DNA from: Eubacterium sp.
Lineage (GTDB): Bacteria; Bacillota; Clostridia; Lachnospirales; Lachnospiraceae
Direction of reading: 5' to 3'
Assembly (NCBI GenBank): GCA_003520145.1
Contig: DOVJ01000244.1
Location: forward strand, 1 to 8,166
DNA length: 8,166 bases
Below the pieces are notes generated by a model. It was not told the origin of the DNA. It searched no databases and was given only the letters and a program-made list of their open reading frames with translations. The first letter of the stretch is position 1; each line of letters opens with the position of its first letter. The translations under genes and the position numbers were made by a program. This document shows positions 1 to 7,152 of this stretch, in pieces.

Positions 1-368
1 ATCATAGGCTCGATGCCCTCGTAAGTATATGAATCCTCAGGGATTCCTGCTATCCTCTTCATATGGTTGATGACGAGGTTGGACTTGAAGCTAAGGCACG
101 CCTCATCAGACATGTGTCTTAGCTGACATCCACCGCAAGAGCGAGCCACACTACATGTAGGCATAACGCGATCAGGTGAGGCTTTTATAAGCCTCACCAT
201 ACGTGCATATCCATAATTCTTCTTTAGTTTCATGATGACAGCTTCCACGTGATCTCCCACAACCACATCCTTCACAAAGAAGGTAAAGCCATCATAGTGC
301 CCCACGCCATCGCCATCAGCACTCATATCCTCTATAACAAGTTCTATCCTATCGTTCTTCTTCATCAT
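1..368 (-). CDS. rlmD: 23S rRNA (uracil-5-)-methyltransferase, RlmD/RumA family, N-terminal part (cut by window edge)
   Basis: The frame opens at tandem ATG codons (366-368 or 363-365) and stays open to base 1, giving about 121 residues of a protein that is normally about 450. The first 60 residues resemble a TRAM RNA-binding domain, with the pattern IEDMSADGDGVGHYDGFTFFV followed by VVVGDHVEAVI. Next comes CSVARSCGGCQLRH (residues 71-84), a C-x5-C-x2-C pattern that matches the [4Fe-4S] cysteines of the RlmD/TrmA family; the fourth cysteine and the SAM-binding catalytic domain lie outside the window. Family members make 5-methyluridine in 23S rRNA, and in Firmicutes one enzyme (RlmCD) can modify two sites, so the exact target is inferred. 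The start overlaps the yhaM stop (ATGA for the first ATG, TGATG for the second), which implies translational coupling. The paralogous tRNA enzyme TrmA is less likely because of the TRAM domain and cysteines. Confidence 0.87.
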   Translation of the reverse strand, partial: MMKKNDRIELVIEDMSADGDGVGHYDGFTFFVKDVVVGDHVEAVIMKLKKNYGYARMVRLIKASPDRVMPTCSVARSCGGCQLRHMSDEACLSFKSNLVINHMKRIAGIPEDSYTYEGIEPM

Positions 369-1312
369 ATCTCTATACTCTTTTTTACGTTGGTATCTAG
401 GTTCTTATTGAAGCCAAGCCACATGATATCACCTTCATTGTTCTTGAAGAGTTCCTTGAAGCTTTCCATCTTAGCATCATAATTATCCGCAAGGTGAAGC
501 GCATACGCCTCAACAGTTGCCGGGACCTTAGGAGAACCATACTCAAGCTTACCATGATGCGCAAGTATGCAGTGTTCTATCTCAGTCGCAAGCGCCACAC
601 TAAAGCCCGGTATGAGCTTGATCTTATCTCTAACCATCATGGTTCCCATGATTATATGCCCAAGAAGATTGCCCGAATCTGTATATTCATTCTCAGGCAA
701 AGAGCTCAGCTCATATATCTTGCCTATGTCATGAAGCATAGCTGTTGACACAAGGATATCCTTCTTGATAAAAGGATAAGTATTCGCTATGAAGTTGCAT
801 ATTCTGGTGACTCCGAGTGTATGCTCAAGAAGTCCTCCGCGGAAGCCGTGATGTACTGACTTAGCAGCCGTATGCACCTTGAACTTAGCGACAAATGTTT
901 CGTCCTCCACAAAGAACAACTTAAGAAGCTTCTTTATCGATTCGTTAGATATCGTGTCGATAAATCCAAGCAACTCAGCATACATATCATCGATATTGAA
1001 TTCCGTTACAGGTACATAATCAGCTTCATCATACTCAGAAGGAGATGCAACCCTTATGGAGTCTATCTTGAACTGCTTCTTCTTGTTGTATTCTATTACC
1101 TGACCGACAGCCTCTACGTAGTCTCCCACCTCGAATTCACATATTCCCGGAGCCCCGAGCTCCCATATCTTAGAGTCTATGGAACCTGTTTTATCCATAA
1201 GCATGACCGATGCAAATTCCTTAGAATTCCTTGCTGTTGCTATGATCTTCGAATTAACAAGATATACTGATTTTATCCTGTCTCCTACCTGTATCGTATT
1301 GATATACTTCAT
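365..1312 (-). CDS. yhaM: 3'-5' exoribonuclease YhaM (OB-fold plus HD domain)
   Basis: At 315 residues it is essentially the length of Bacillus subtilis YhaM. Residues 1-90 form an OB-fold nucleic-acid binding domain (VGDRIKSVYLV, then a strand-rich stretch with DKTGSIDSKIW and VGDYVEAVG). Residues 150-285 are an HD metal-dependent domain: GLLEHTLGV (H164), AMLHDIGK (H194, D195), GHIIMG (H219), HCILAHHG (H247, H252, H253) and HLADNYDAK (D276). All expected metal ligands are present, so it should be active. YhaM trims RNA 3' ends in the cytoplasm and is a secondary exonuclease in Firmicute RNA turnover. An AAAGGGA ribosome binding site lies just upstream of the ATG. The gap to the HtrA-like gene is 12 bp, and the stop overlaps the start of the rlmD-like gene, so it belongs to the same operon. 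Confidence 0.92.
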   Translation of the reverse strand: MKYINTIQVGDRIKSVYLVNSKIIATARNSKEFASVMLMDKTGSIDSKIWELGAPGICEFEVGDYVEAVGQVIEYNKKKQFKIDSIRVASPSEYDEADYVPVTEFNIDDMYAELLGFIDTISNESIKKLLKLFFVEDETFVAKFKVHTAAKSVHHGFRGGLLEHTLGVTRICNFIANTYPFIKKDILVSTAMLHDIGKIYELSSLPENEYTDSGNLLGHIIMGTMMVRDKIKLIPGFSVALATEIEHCILAHHGKLEYGSPKVPATVEAYALHLADNYDAKMESFKELFKNNEGDIMWLGFNKNLDTNVKKSIEI

Positions 1313-1324
1313 ACCATTCCCTTT

Positions 1325-2572
1325 CTAATTACCAAAACTAAGTTTTACTTCCATATCCTTATAGCCGTTATTATCTCTCTTTGCAAGAGATATAACAAGC
1401 GGTTCGTTCTCATCTGCCTCAAGTATCAGTTCCTGGAACCTGTCAAAACTGTATACTGCTTCAGAATTAACGCTCTTTATGATATCTCCCGGCTGGATAT
1501 TACCCTTAAAAGCAGGTGAGTTAAAGCTTACAGAATTAACATATATGCCTCTTGGCATGTTGTAGGCTTTGCTGAGTGCGGAAGTTACTTCACGACCTTC
1601 TATACCTATAGTCTTTAGTTCCTTACCATTACTTAAGCAATTGATGACATTCTTTATGCTGTTTATAGAATAAGCGCTAACTAACATCTTTCCGTACTTG
1701 CTCTCATACTTAGATGTTACTACTCCTATCACCTGTCCTTTGTTATTAAGGAGGACTCCGTTATATCCCATACCACAGGTAATAGATGTGTTAAGTATCT
1801 CATACATAGAATCAGTACCATATTCAGAATTAGTATTATTGGTTATCCTGCCTACATTGTAGGTAAATTCGCCGTTACAGATATTTCCTACAGCAACAAC
1901 AGTATCATCTACCATCACACCATTAGAATTAGCTATCTCGAAAACCCTAGTCTTATTAAAATCACTGTTTTGATTTCTGTTATACTCTTCCTCACTAAGC
2001 TCCATGCTTAATATAGCTATCCCTGTAGTCTGATCTCCGGCAAGAAGTGTCGCCTGCTTCTCTATTCCGTTATAGGTTCTTATGACTATATTGTCGGCCT
2101 TATCAACTGTACCGAAGTCACACAGTATGTAAAACTTACGATCTTCGCCGATGATAATAGCGCCCATACACACCTTCTCATAAAGTGTCTGGAAAACAGC
2201 CGATGTGTTGATATATGCGCTGACCTTAACAAGACTGCCATAAGACTGCTTAGCAACCTGAAGAATCTCGTTGTTCTCATTCACATACACAGTTTCTACC
2301 TCAGACTGTGAGGTAGAATCAGGTGAAGCTGTAGAGGTTGTGTCAACGCTCTTACTCTCATCAGGTATTATGATGGAAACCTTCTCTTTAGTCTTCTCAT
2401 CTGTCGATATCTTCTTTAGATAGCCATTCACCTCAAAGAACACAACCGCCGCGATAGTACTTAAGAATACAGTCATAAAGATATACAGCAGGAATCTCTT
2501 GACTCTCTTTTTTGTCTTGCCCTTATTAGTAATCTTCTCGGTATAAAGATTATATTCAGAATTATTGTCCAT
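1325..2572 (-). CDS. Membrane-anchored HtrA-like protein with PDZ domain, apparently lacking the catalytic triad
   Basis: The 415-residue protein has a basic cytoplasmic N-terminus (KGKTKKRVKR), one membrane segment at about 27-48, a Ser/Thr/Glu/Asp-rich linker (about 60-100), a trypsin-like S1C/HtrA fold (about 105-315) and a C-terminal PDZ domain (about 322-412, with GIYVNSV, SPAFKGNIQPGDIIKSVN). The architecture matches surface HtrA/DegP proteins. The active-site positions do not. The histidine motif (usually ILTNxHV) reads ILCDFGTV, with G154 in the His place. The aspartate motif (usually TDLAVL) reads TGIAIL, with G184. The nucleophile motif (usually GNSGGPLLN) reads GMGYNGVLLN, with Y270. 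I infer a pseudoprotease that binds peptides or acts as a scaffold outside the membrane. It starts 11 bp after the sensor kinase gene with a strong GGGAGG ribosome binding site, which suggests a shared role with that kinase. The fold and PDZ calls are firm; the loss of catalysis rests on hand alignment. Confidence 0.85.
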   Translation of the reverse strand: MDNNSEYNLYTEKITNKGKTKKRVKRFLLYIFMTVFLSTIAAVVFFEVNGYLKKISTDEKTKEKVSIIIPDESKSVDTTSTASPDSTSQSEVETVYVNENNEILQVAKQSYGSLVKVSAYINTSAVFQTLYEKVCMGAIIIGEDRKFYILCDFGTVDKADNIVIRTYNGIEKQATLLAGDQTTGIAILSMELSEEEYNRNQNSDFNKTRVFEIANSNGVMVDDTVVAVGNICNGEFTYNVGRITNNTNSEYGTDSMYEILNTSITCGMGYNGVLLNNKGQVIGVVTSKYESKYGKMLVSAYSINSIKNVINCLSNGKELKTIGIEGREVTSALSKAYNMPRGIYVNSVSFNSPAFKGNIQPGDIIKSVNSEAVYSFDRFQELILEADENEPLVISLAKRDNNGYKDMEVKLSFGN

Positions 2573-2583
2573 ACACCCTCCCG

Positions 2584-3978
2584 TTAAGCTTCAGGAAGAA
2601 AGAACGTGAATTCCGTTCCTCCTGACACAGTACTGGTAACATCTATATTGGATTTATGTGCAGTTATGATATCCTTAACTATGCTGAGTCCAAGTCCCGA
2701 ACCCTTCTTATCCTTGCCTCTTGAGAGATCTGTTTTATAAAAACGATCCCATATCTTAGGTATATCAGCCTTAGGTATGCCTATGCCGTGATCCTTAACG
2801 CTTATGTACACCTTGCCGTTTCTGTCCGCAACCGATATCCTTATAGACGAATTATTCGGACTGAACTTGATCGCGTTATCCACGAGATTGTACATAACCT
2901 GTTTGATTTTCTCGAGATCTCCCTTAACCTTCACATCCTCATCAGAGAATTCGAGTTCAAACTGTATATCCTTGCCTCTGCATATTCCCCCAAATGTTTC
3001 GATAACCTGTTTGATCACCTGATTGATTGAGAACGTGGTTATATCTAAGGATATGCTCTTTCTATCCATATCACTGAGTGACAATATGCTGCTTGTGAGC
3101 TTATTAAGCCTCTCTGTCTCAGCTATGACGATATTCAGATACTTCTCCTGCATATCAGGAGGTATAGTTCCATCAAGCATAGCCTCAAGATAGCCTTTGA
3201 TTGATGTGAGCGGAGACCTGAAGTCATGCGAAACATTTGCTATAAAGTTCTTCTCATAGGCTTCTATCTCACCGAATTCCGTAGCTATATAGTTGAGTGA
3301 CATAGCAAGCTTGCCTATATCGTCCTCACTGTCATGAGGCTTGATCCTCGCGTCATAGCTGCCATCCTCATACTTCTTCGTGACCTTAAGGATAGCACGT
3401 ATAGGGCGTTCAACCTCAAACACATAGATGATGAACAAAACAAAAGACAACACGAACATGCACAGATAAACTAAGTAATTAACGCGATTGATCCTGTACA
3501 CTTCCTTATCTATCTCACTCTTATCTATGCTCACAGTCACATACGCAAGCACTCTGAAGGAGTACTCGAGTGGCATACTGACAGAATACACAGGATAGCC
3601 TGTATAGGAAGCTACATCAAAACCATACATATGCTTATATCTGGTCTCATCAAGAGAAGTGTCAGAATCCATAATTATAGCCTGCGTATTCGCATCGACA
3701 AGTATGATCCTCTTATCTGTATATTGCGACACATCGGCGATTCTGTCATGAAGCTCTACAAGAAGCTTCTCTTCACTTATACCGCTTGAACGCGGACCAT
3801 AGAGGTCTTTCATACCATCCTCTACAACACGGCTTGCGTCCTGACGCATATCACTCATGACATCATTCACCAGCCGTTTTCTTATGACATCCGGAAAGAC
3901 CATAGCCACCAGTATGAAGCCTGTAAGCAGGATGAGTATATATCCCACCACGAATTTCATCGAAAGCTTGTTATTCAT
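2584..3978 (-). CDS. Two-component sensor histidine kinase (extracytoplasmic sensor, HAMP, HisKA, HATPase_c)
   Basis: The protein has 464 residues. TM1 is at about 8-29, an extracytoplasmic sensor region at about 30-165, TM2 at about 166-188, HAMP at about 189-240, HisKA at about 241-310 and HATPase_c at about 350-464. The sensor region (RIILVDANTQAIIMDSD, then RVLAYVTVSID before TM2) has the strand pattern of a single Cache/PAS-like fold, but the ligand is unknown. Kinase boxes are intact: H-box FIANVSHDFRSPLTSIKGY with H251 as phosphoacceptor, N-box NLVDNAIKF (N364, N368), G1 DHGIGI (396-401), F-box WDRFY (410-414) and G2 GSGLGLSIV (426-434). It should autophosphorylate on H251 and pass phosphate to D55 of the preceding regulator. 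Its ATG overlaps the regulator stop as TAATG, with a GAAAGG ribosome binding site inside the regulator's last codons, so the two are translationally coupled. There is no cytoplasmic PAS domain, which argues against WalK. Confidence 0.95.
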   Translation of the reverse strand: MNNKLSMKFVVGYILILLTGFILVAMVFPDVIRKRLVNDVMSDMRQDASRVVEDGMKDLYGPRSSGISEEKLLVELHDRIADVSQYTDKRIILVDANTQAIIMDSDTSLDETRYKHMYGFDVASYTGYPVYSVSMPLEYSFRVLAYVTVSIDKSEIDKEVYRINRVNYLVYLCMFVLSFVLFIIYVFEVERPIRAILKVTKKYEDGSYDARIKPHDSEDDIGKLAMSLNYIATEFGEIEAYEKNFIANVSHDFRSPLTSIKGYLEAMLDGTIPPDMQEKYLNIVIAETERLNKLTSSILSLSDMDRKSISLDITTFSINQVIKQVIETFGGICRGKDIQFELEFSDEDVKVKGDLEKIKQVMYNLVDNAIKFSPNNSSIRISVADRNGKVYISVKDHGIGIPKADIPKIWDRFYKTDLSRGKDKKGSGLGLSIVKDIITAHKSNIDVTSTVSGGTEFTFFLPEA

Positions 3979-4679
3979 TAACCGCGCCTTTCAAACTTAT
4001 AACCTATTCCCCAAACTGTTGTTATACGCCACTTCTCGTGATCATGTATCTTCTCTCTGATCCTCTTTATGTGAACATCTACTGTTCTTGTATCTCCATC
4101 GTATCCATAATCCCAGATATGACTAAGAAGCTGTTCACGCGTAAATACCTGATTAGGAGAAGATGCAAGGAAGTATAGAAGTTCTAGTTCCTTAGGAGGC
4201 ATATCAAGCCTCGTACCACAGTAAGTAACACTGTAGTCGCTTAAGTTAACTTCAAGATCCTCATAAGACACGATTTCCTTAGGTGTATCTGCAACCGTAT
4301 CATCATCACTGTTATATCTTCGAAGCACAGCCTTTACTCTGGCCACAAGTTCTTTAGAATCAAAAGGCTTGATCATATAGTCATCAGCACCGAGCTCAAG
4401 TCCAAGAACCTTATCGAATACCTCACCCTTTGCTGAGAGCATGATCACCGGAACCTTAGATTCCTTCCTGATTTCTGTGCAGATCTGGTATCCATCCTTA
4501 ACAGGAAGCATGAGATCAAGCAGCACGAGATTCGGAGAGAATTCATGAAATGCATCCATGGCATCACCGCCACTCTCAACTATTCTTGTCTCATAGAACT
4601 CCTTGACAAGATACAACGATATGAGTTCAGCTATATTCCTGTCATCATCAACTATCAGTATCTTCTGTTTTTCACTCAT
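3978..4679 (-). CDS. OmpR/PhoB-family response regulator
   Basis: The 233-residue protein has an N-terminal receiver domain (1-118) and a C-terminal winged-helix DNA-binding domain (about 135-231). Receiver residues are complete: the acidic cluster VDDD at 10-13, the phosphoacceptor D55 in LVLLDLMLP, the switch serine S82 in MLSAK and K104 in IKPFD. The effector domain carries the PhoB signatures PPKELELLYFLA, FTREQLLSHIWDYGYDGDTRTVDVHIKRIREKI and the C-terminal hairpin TVWGIGYKF. It should bind direct repeats at target promoters once phosphorylated by the adjacent kinase. Target genes cannot be told from this window, although autoregulation and control of the following HtrA-like gene are plausible. 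AAAGGG precedes the ATG by about 9 bases. The gap to the mutS2 stop is 27 bp with no visible terminator, so transcription from mutS2 probably continues into it. Confidence 0.95.
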   Translation of the reverse strand: MSEKQKILIVDDDRNIAELISLYLVKEFYETRIVESGGDAMDAFHEFSPNLVLLDLMLPVKDGYQICTEIRKESKVPVIMLSAKGEVFDKVLGLELGADDYMIKPFDSKELVARVKAVLRRYNSDDDTVADTPKEIVSYEDLEVNLSDYSVTYCGTRLDMPPKELELLYFLASSPNQVFTREQLLSHIWDYGYDGDTRTVDVHIKRIREKIHDHEKWRITTVWGIGYKFERRG

Positions 4680-4706
4680 GTCTTCATCCCTTTCAAGTTA
4701 GTGTAA

Positions 4707-7061
4707 TCAGTTAAACTCAGCTATTGTTACGCCAGAATCGCCCTCTCCATATTCACCGAGTCTGTAAGACTTAACAGTCTTAGTTCTCCTAAGCTTCTGT
4801 GCTACCGCTTCTCTAAGTATACCGCTTCCCTTACCATGCACTATACGAACAGGACTTATGTGCGCTATATATGCATCATCTAAGTACTTATCAAGAGCCA
4901 TGATAGCTTCATCCTTAGTCATACCTATGAGATTGATCTCTGCAGATACAGAAAGACTCTTACCTGCTTTTATCTTCGAAGCGCTGCTCTTTCCAGGCTT
5001 GTTAGACTTAGGTTCCTCAGGTACTATCTCAAGATCAGAGATATTGACCTGTGTACTGAGACTTCCACAGGTTACATAGAGATTGCCCTTAGAATTCGGC
5101 AGTGACACAACAGTGCCGATTGTATTAAGCCTTATTATGCGAACCGTCATGCCTTCCTTAATATCAGAAGCCGTAAGCTTGCCCTTAACAGCCTTAACCT
5201 GAGCCTTCTCAGTTTTTTCCTTCATACCTTCACGAAGCTTGGTACGCTCCTTCTCAAGCGCTTCAACAGAGCCGTACTTATTGAGATTTCTTATGGCCTG
5301 ATCTACTGTAGCCTTAGCTTCAGCCATGATACGGCCAGCCTCTTCATTGGCACGCCTTATGATCTCATCTTTCTTGTTGTCTATATTCTCGTTCTTCTTC
5401 GCAAGCGCTTCCTGAAGCTTCTTAATCTGAGCCTTATATTCGGCGATCTCCTCTTTTTCCTTCATGACGATTGCTTTGGATTCTTCAAGCGAAACTATGA
5501 CATCTTCGAAGTTTGTCTTGTTTTCATCAAGCTTCGTCCTTGCCTCATCTATGATCTCATCAGAGAGTCCTAACCTCTTAGAGATAGCGAAAGCATTGCT
5601 CTTTCCCGGAACACCCATGAGAAGCCTGTATGTAGGACTTAAGCTTGCCACATCGAATTCACAGCTTGCGTTAATAACCCCCGGCGTAGAAAGAGCATAA
5701 AGCTTGATCTCACTATAGTGAGTAGTAGCTATACACCTGATATTCTTCTTATGAAGGTGGTCAAGTATCGCCATCGCAAGTGCAGCACCTTCAGTCGGAT
5801 CAGTACCTGCCCCAAGTTCATCAAAAAGAACCAGGCTCTTAGGAGTAATATCCTTCAGATAATCAACTATCCTCACCATATGTGATGAAAATGTACTGAG
5901 ACTCTGCTCAATACTCTGCTCATCGCCGATATCCGCATATACTCCGTCAAAAACCGATATACTGCTTCCATACCTTGCAGGTATGAGAATACCCGCCATG
6001 GTCATGAGCACAAAAAGCCCGACTGTCTTAAGCGATACCGTCTTACCGCCGGTATTCGGTCCTGTTATGACAACCATGGAAGTATCAGAATCAAGTCTGA
6101 TATCTATAGGCACGACTCTATTCTTATCAATCAAAGGATGTCTTCCCTGCTTTATATCTATCAGACCCTTATGATTCAAAACAGGCATAATACAGTTATA
6201 TTCCTTCGCATAAAGCCCCTTTGCAAAGACAAAGTCAAGCATTGTCAGAATCTCTATATCCCTTCGGATCACATCCGAAGACTCATATACAAGCTTAGAA
6301 AGTTTAGCAAGGATTATATCTATCTCCTTCTTCTCGTCGATCTTAAGCTGATTCATGTCGTTAGTAAGCTTAACGACCACCATCGGCTCTATGAATATGG
6401 TCGCCTTCGATTGAGACTCATCGTGGATGATACCAGGAACCATAGAGCGATACTCTGCCTTAACAGGCACACAGTATCGTCCGTTACGGCTTGTAATGAC
6501 ACCGTCCTGAAGATAAGTCCTTGTACTCTGAGAATTCACAATACGATTAAGTTCATGATGTATCTGTTCATCCATGAGCTTAAGCTTTTTTCTTATCTCA
6601 AAAAGAGCAGCACTTGCTGTATCACTTATCTCATCCTCGGATATGATACAGCGACTGATCTCTCTGTGAATATGGCCTAAGGCATCGATCTCATCGAATG
6701 CAGAAGAAAGAGAATCACTTATCACTTCGACACATCCATAATCCTTCACTCTTACAGCACACTCTAAGATTCTGTCAACCTTGAGTAATTCAGCAGCCGT
6801 AAGCGACGAACCGACTGTAAGAAGAGATAATTCTTCATCAAGAAAGTCAAGCCCCGCGTAGGACACTGGCCCCTTCCTTGTGATACGCGAAAGCGCATCA
6901 TTGGTCTTTGTCAATTCATCACTGACACTTTTGAATTCATATCCCGGAAGAAGAGTAAGTACCTTATCCTTGCCGGGCTTAGAGCCGGCGAAAGTGGCTA
7001 TCTCCTTAAGTATTAAGTTATATTCAAGTGTATTATATACGTTCTTATATCTGTCTTTCAT
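4707..7061 (-). CDS. mutS2: MutS2 ATPase/nuclease (Smr-domain MutS family)
   Basis: From the chosen start the protein has 784 residues, the usual MutS2 size. It lacks the MutS1 mismatch-recognition N-terminus and starts with the family's NTLEY core segment. The ATPase shows Walker A GPNTGGKT (334-341), the signature STFSSHM (389-395), Walker B SLVLFDELGAGTDPTEGAA and the switch ATTHYSEIK. A charged coiled coil (about 510-625) and a KOW-like strand region (about 630-680) precede a C-terminal Smr domain (about 705-784) with HGKGSG and GEYGEGDSGVTI. MutS2 binds branched DNA and suppresses homologous recombination; in B. subtilis it also rescues collided ribosomes. The first Smr motif reads INLIG instead of LDLRG. 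The frame stays open to an ATG at 7097, but that ATG lies inside a terminator arm and a likely -10 box, has no ribosome binding site, and would add a tail unlike the family. The chosen ATG has only a weak AGAAG upstream, so the start is likely but not certain. Confidence 0.93.
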   Translation of the reverse strand: MKDRYKNVYNTLEYNLILKEIATFAGSKPGKDKVLTLLPGYEFKSVSDELTKTNDALSRITRKGPVSYAGLDFLDEELSLLTVGSSLTAAELLKVDRILECAVRVKDYGCVEVISDSLSSAFDEIDALGHIHREISRCIISEDEISDTASAALFEIRKKLKLMDEQIHHELNRIVNSQSTRTYLQDGVITSRNGRYCVPVKAEYRSMVPGIIHDESQSKATIFIEPMVVVKLTNDMNQLKIDEKKEIDIILAKLSKLVYESSDVIRRDIEILTMLDFVFAKGLYAKEYNCIMPVLNHKGLIDIKQGRHPLIDKNRVVPIDIRLDSDTSMVVITGPNTGGKTVSLKTVGLFVLMTMAGILIPARYGSSISVFDGVYADIGDEQSIEQSLSTFSSHMVRIVDYLKDITPKSLVLFDELGAGTDPTEGAALAMAILDHLHKKNIRCIATTHYSEIKLYALSTPGVINASCEFDVASLSPTYRLLMGVPGKSNAFAISKRLGLSDEIIDEARTKLDENKTNFEDVIVSLEESKAIVMKEKEEIAEYKAQIKKLQEALAKKNENIDNKKDEIIRRANEEAGRIMAEAKATVDQAIRNLNKYGSVEALEKERTKLREGMKEKTEKAQVKAVKGKLTASDIKEGMTVRIIRLNTIGTVVSLPNSKGNLYVTCGSLSTQVNISDLEIVPEEPKSNKPGKSSASKIKAGKSLSVSAEINLIGMTKDEAIMALDKYLDDAYIAHISPVRIVHGKGSGILREAVAQKLRRTKTVKSYRLGEYGEGDSGVTIAEFN

Positions 7062-7083
7062 ATCTTCTAAAAAAGCGGCTTTT

Positions 7084-7152
7084 AAAAAAACAATCATAGG
7101 GACGACAGCAAAAGTTCGTCATCTTTTTGCAGCTTGTCCTAATGATTGTTTT
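7084..7152 (-). terminator. Long imperfect hairpin with T-tract, terminator of the cheX-trmL unit
   Basis: Bases 7087-7097 pair with 7142-7152 as an uninterrupted 11-bp outer stem. After a two-base interruption, 7100-7105 pairs with 7134-7139 (one G-T pair), and 7108-7113 pairs with 7125-7130. The loop is around 7115-7122. On the minus strand the descending arm runs into seven consecutive T residues (7090 down to 7084), the layout of an intrinsic terminator. The ascending arm includes part of the trmL stop codon (7151-7153), so the hairpin begins exactly where trmL ends. On the plus strand the hairpin is followed by only four T residues and no plus-strand gene enters it, so bidirectional use is unlikely. 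Confidence 0.75.
7093..7122 (-). promoter_or_regulatory. Candidate sigma-A promoter for mutS2, embedded in the trmL terminator
   Basis: Reading the minus strand, ATGACG (7122-7117, TGAC core of TTGACA, 4 of 6) is followed after an 18-bp spacer by TATGAT (7098-7093, 5 of 6 to TATAAT). Transcription would begin near 7086, leaving a leader of about 25 bases before the mutS2 ATG at 7061. The -35 lies in the hairpin loop and the -10 in its descending arm. Only about 22 bases separate the T-tract from the mutS2 start, so a mutS2 promoter has to overlap the terminator or lie inside trmL. This is a match by eye and has no experimental support. Confidence 0.5.

Noticed and set aside
872..1270. 132-residue plus-strand open frame
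   Set aside because: It is antisense to yhaM, rich in Leu, Tyr and Arg without any motif, and has no convincing ribosome binding site.
3978..4679. Assignment of the regulator and kinase as WalR/WalK, which can be linked to an HtrA gene
   Set aside because: The kinase has no cytoplasmic PAS domain, and no walH, walI or walJ-like genes lie beside it, so the pair is left unnamed.
6138..6680. 180-residue plus-strand open frame
   Set aside because: It lies wholly antisense to the conserved core of mutS2, has no recognisable domain, and its composition fits a reverse-frame shadow.
4707..7061. Assignment as the mismatch-repair protein MutS (MutS1)
   Set aside because: There is no N-terminal mismatch-binding domain, and a C-terminal Smr domain is present, which defines MutS2.
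7069..7083. Short inverted repeat (AAAAGC and GCTTTT) just ahead of mutS2, considered as a second terminator
   Set aside because: The stem is five or six mostly A-T pairs with a one- to three-base loop, so it is too weak. It may still affect mutS2 translation, but nothing shows this.
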